From: Pholis gunnellus
Taxonomy: Eukaryota > Chordata > Actinopteri > Perciformes > Pholidae
Reading direction: 5' to 3'
Assembly: GCA_910591455.2 (NCBI GenBank)
Contig: OU342809.1
Coordinates: 11,239,815 to 11,303,814 of the forward strand
Length of the DNA: 64,000 nt
The position numbers were made by a program, and so were the translations under genes. The notes beneath the pieces were generated by a model, which was given only the letters and a program-made list of their open reading frames with translations, was not told where the DNA came from and searched no databases. Below are positions 60,609 to 64,000 of this stretch, piece by piece. Position 1 is the first letter of the stretch; each line of letters begins with the position of its first letter.

Positions 60609-63286
60609 ATGGCCAGGTGGAGTGTGTGGCGCAGCCCCGTGACGGTGCCCCTGTACCGGATTGGAGCGCTGACAACAGGTGTGCGCTGCGGCAGCAGTAT
60701 GCCGGTGGTCAGACAGGTGTACTCCGAGGGCAGCAGCACTGTCAGGCCTTTCGGTGAGATTCCTGGACTGTGGAAAAATGGGGTGGCCAACTTGTATAAT
60801 TTTTGGAAACTGGACGGCTTCAAAAACCTTCACCGCATCATGTTACAGAACTTCAACACTTTTGGACCCATTTACAGGTACGGAAAGCAAAGCAGTTTTC
60901 ATAATTCTTAAATAAAAGGATAAAATAGTTCTGCACGACACTTATCGTCAAGGTCTGTCTTAAGCAAACAGTAACATAAGTAGACAAAACAAATGAGTTC
61001 AGTTTGAAATGAATGTTCTGGGCCAAATATAAAAAAAATTGTGTTTAAGTATTTGTGACAGAAAATCCACAAGGTCATGTTTTCTGAAAACAAACATCTG
61101 ATATGGTATTTTCAACCCTTTTCCCCTCTCTGTATGTCAGAGAAAAAGTAGGTTACTATGAAAGTGTGAATATCATCAATCCTGAAGATGCTGCTATCCT
61201 GTTCAAAGCCGAGGGCCATTATCCTAAAAGGCTGAAAGTTGAAGCCTGGACGTCATACAGAGACTACAGGAATCGCAAATATGGAGTTCTATTAAAGTAC
61301 GTGCTCTAATTATCCCGATCTACCTGCATAAACTCTGTTTTACCAAAATGTCGACACTTTCGTGGAACCAAGGCTTTACTCAGTGTTACTGTGGCTTAAT
61401 TTCCTCGCTGGTTGAAGTTAACGTACAATCTTCTCGCAGGGATGGAGAAGACTGGAGATCAAACCGTGTGATTCTCAACAAGGAGGTGATTTCCCCAAAG
61501 ATGCTGGAAAACTTTGTGCCTTTGCTGGACGAAGTCGGGCAGGATTTTGTGGCCAGAATTCACAAAAAGATAGAGCGAAATGGCCAGAACAAATGGACCA
61601 CTGACCTTTCTCAAGAGCTCTTTAAATATGCACTGGAGTGTAAGTCTGACTTTAACCACTTTTATCTCCATGTAGAATTGATCTCACTCGGTGTCTCGGT
61701 AAGTGCACTTTTGTTTCACCCATATTATTGCTCATCTTTGTCTCATGTTTGCTCTGTTCTTCACAGCGGTGAGCTCAGTGCTGTATGGGGAGCGTCTGGG
61801 TTTGATGCTGGACTACATCGATCCTGAAGTGCAACATTTCATTGACTGCATCACCCTCATGTTCAAGACTACCTCACCCATGCTGTACATACCTCCTGCT
61901 CTGTTGAGGCGGATTGGAGCGAAGGTGTGGCGGGACCACGTGCAGGCTTGGGATGGCATCTTCAACCAAGGTAGGACCCAGAAAACAAACGGGATGAACA
62001 TTTTGAAGTATTGCTTTCACCGGCGCCAGGAAGTTCTCACTTCTGTTAGATGAAAATCACATTTTCTATTTCTTATGTTTGTACTGTATGTGGAGCAGTT
62101 TATTACTTCGTTGGTATTGTTTTGGTGCATCAGCGGACCGCTGCATTCACAACATCTACAGGCAGTTACATCAGGAAGATGGCATTCCAAAGAAATACCC
62201 AGGAGTCCTGGCTAGCCTGCTCATGCTGGACAAGCTGTCCATTGAAGACATTAAGGCCAGTGTCACTGAGCTAATGGCTGGAGGAGTGGATACTGTAAGA
62301 AAACAAATATTTATCTTCCAGAATGTGACTTCTTTTTTGGCTTTCTGCATAATTCTGTTTCTGTTTTTTCAGACTTCTATAACGCTGCTGTGGACATTGT
62401 ATGAACTAGCTCGGCACCCCAACCTCCAGGAGGAGCTGAGGGAGGAGGTGGCTGCGGCCCGGGCTGAAAGCCAGGGAGACATGCTGGAGATGCTGAAGCG
62501 GATTCCATTGGTCAAAGGAGCTCTGAAGGAAACACTGAGGTGTAAAAAAAATGGCAGTGCCAGATATGTGATGATACTGTAGAGATGTCAGTTGTTTAGG
62601 GAATAGTTTCCACTAATTCATAGTGGCTTTGAAAATGGCCTTTTGTTGTTTACCACGTTTTGCCATCTACTTGCAAGTGTCCTTTAATGTAGATTTTCCC
62701 CTGTGATTCCTCAGGTTACACCCAATTGCAGTGAGCTTGCAACGATACATAACACAAGATATCATTATTCAAAACTACCACATCCCGGCTGGGGTGAGAG
62801 GCACTTAAAAATATAAATTGTTTCAAAAACTAAGCAAGTGTTAAGCATAGTGTTGGGAGCCTGTTCACCTTTTTGTGTTTGTGTTTAGACTCTGGTTCAG
62901 CTCGGACTGTACGCAATGGGCAGAGACCCCAAAGTGTTTATTCGTCCGGAGCAGTATCAGCCCTCCCGCTGGCTGAGGACAGAGACGCACTACTTCAGGA
63001 GCCTGGGCTTCGGCTTCGGGCCCCGTCAGTGTTTAGGACGCAGAATAGCCGAGGCAGAGATGCAACTCTTCCTTATCCATGTGAGATATATAGAGAATAA
63101 AATACTCACTGTACTCATTTACACTGCATATTAACTGTGTGCATTTCTCTTCTGTCTTTGCAGATGCTTGAGAACTTCCGAGTGGAGAAACAGCGCCACG
63201 TGGAAGTGCAGAGTACCTTTGAGCTCATTCTCTTACCAGAGAAACCTATAATATTGACTTTGAAGCCTCTACAGACTAGTCGGTAA
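60609..63286 (+). CDS. cyp11a1: Cholesterol side-chain cleavage enzyme, mitochondrial (P450scc)
   Basis: Nine exons: 60609-60877, 61141-61296, 61440-61639, 61767-61970, 62134-62294, 62373-62539, 62715-62793, 62889-63080, 63164-63286; 1551 nt, 516 aa (human 521), phases consistent. CYP11A1 converts cholesterol to pregnenolone at the inner mitochondrial membrane, the first and committed step of steroid synthesis, using electrons from adrenodoxin. The first 40 or so residues (MARWSVWRSPVTVPLYRIG) are basic and lack acidic residues, as for a mitochondrial transit peptide. I-helix AGGVDTTS lies near 325-332. The K-helix ExxR is Glu383-Arg386 (KETLR). The heme-binding loop FGFGPRQCLGRR has the ligand Cys460 (human precursor Cys461). 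The family-typical end MLENFRVE and FELILLPEKPI follows. All catalytic motifs are intact, so it should be functional. Confidence 0.97.
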
Positions 63287-63561
63287 CGCCAAGTTTGAGA
63301 GACAATCTGTGGTGCATGGTAAGCCAGGCTCATTTCTAGGAAGGGCTTCACAAAGCACCACAATGTAAACACTAAATTAGATCTTCCAACCTTAGATGTA
63401 TATGGACAGCAAGAAAACATTTGGAAAGAAAAAGCCCAAAACGTGCATGAACAAATTACCTCAGTAAATCAATAACCAGTGAATAGTAACTATATGTACC
63501 GTTTCTTATTTGGAGAGTCATTTAAACAATGATGAAAATATGTAGCGTGTGTGTACAATAT

Positions 63562-63619
63562 AATAAAAAACCTGGAATGTACAGATGCTTTATTCCATGT
63601 TTAAACAGTGATGAATAAA
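63562..63619 (+). other. CYP11A1 polyadenylation signals
   Basis: Two AATAAA hexamers, at 63562-63567 and 63614-63619, about 280 and 330 bases after the stop. The intervening 3' UTR is otherwise featureless. Confidence 0.55.
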
Positions 63620-63879
63620 ATAATACAACTGATTCAAAACATGTCTTGTAATATATCATTTTATTACATATTTTAATATCAACATATATAATTAGAAAAT
63701 ATTTTTTTTGGAACATTAATTTAAAGAAAACTGTTGTAAAAATGTGTATGTTTAGTCTGGGTAAATAGTTCAGTCGTTACTTTGTCATTTTACAGGCTTC
63801 TGCTTTGCTGATACGATTCTGATACAGACCTCTGTAAGAAGCAGATCAAATCAAATAATTACACACAGCACAGTTTGTG

Positions 63880-64000
63880 TTATGTAAAAAGACGGCTACG
63901 GTGGATTGCGGTGGCTGTCCGGACAAAGTCATGACTGTGCTCACTCAGCTTGGTCAACATTTCTGGTTTCTGTCTCCCCCATAATTTAGAGTTCTCCTCC
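63880..64000 (-). CDS. Possible 3'-terminal coding exon of a minus-strand gene (CCDC33 suspected)
   Basis: Reading in from the right edge on the minus strand there is an open frame of about 40 codons. It includes EENSKLWGRQKPEMLTKLSE and HSHDFVRTATAIHRSR and ends at TAA. Composition is coding-like, unlike the AT-rich flank. In human, CCDC33 lies tail-to-tail with CYP11A1, which matches this position and strand. I cannot confirm the family from 40 residues, so the identity is inference from synteny. Confidence 0.35.
   Translation of the reverse strand, partial: EENSKLWGRQKPEMLTKLSEHSHDFVRTATAIHRSRLFT

Overview
This window is nuclear DNA from a vertebrate, almost certainly a ray-finned (teleost) fish. 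The genes are intron-rich with canonical GT-AG splice sites, introns are short, and intergenic DNA is AT-rich. The proteins match vertebrate families most closely, and the interspersed repeats look like those common in percomorph fish. The species cannot be named from sequence alone.

Gene order, left to right, is INTS14 (3' part, +), HACD3 (-), PPCDC (+), the C15orf39 homologue (+), ARIH1 (-), HEXA (+), NR2E3 (+), STOML1 (+), CYP11A1 (+), and at the right edge the possible 3' end of a minus-strand gene (CCDC33 is suspected from synteny only). All of these have human orthologues on chromosome 15q22-q24, so the window is a compacted and reshuffled piece of that ancestral linkage group. Several local arrangements known in human are kept: INTS14/HACD3 tail-to-tail, PPCDC/C15orf39 co-oriented, ARIH1/HEXA head-to-head, and STOML1/CYP11A1 co-oriented. 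Eight coding sequences are complete. For each I joined exons by splice sites and checked that phases sum to an uninterrupted frame.

The genes do not form an operon or a single pathway. They cover snRNA processing (INTS14), very-long-chain fatty-acid elongation (HACD3), coenzyme A synthesis (PPCDC), a nuclear-type protein of unclear role (C15orf39), RBR ubiquitin ligation (ARIH1), lysosomal glycan breakdown (HEXA), photoreceptor transcription (NR2E3), membrane and endosomal lipid organisation (STOML1) and steroid synthesis (CYP11A1). HACD3/PPCDC and ARIH1/HEXA share short divergent promoter regions.

The most notable finding is in HEXA. Two tandem, homologous versions of one coding exon lie in succession (44759-44933 and 45640-45820). 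They have identical splice phases, and including both would break the frame, so they look mutually exclusive. At the sugar-binding position that differs between human alpha (Asn423) and beta (Asp452) hexosaminidase subunits, one version encodes Asp and the other Asn. This suggests one gene could make alpha-like and beta-like subunits by splicing.

Other findings are a Spin/Ssty-like (Tudor-like) C-terminal domain on the fish C15orf39 homologue, with a small candidate cassette exon that would remove it; an 883-bp hAT element with a perfect 8-bp target duplication in ARIH1 intron 1; a 231-bp-arm foldback repeat between PPCDC and C15orf39; and several perfect short snap-back hairpins in introns.
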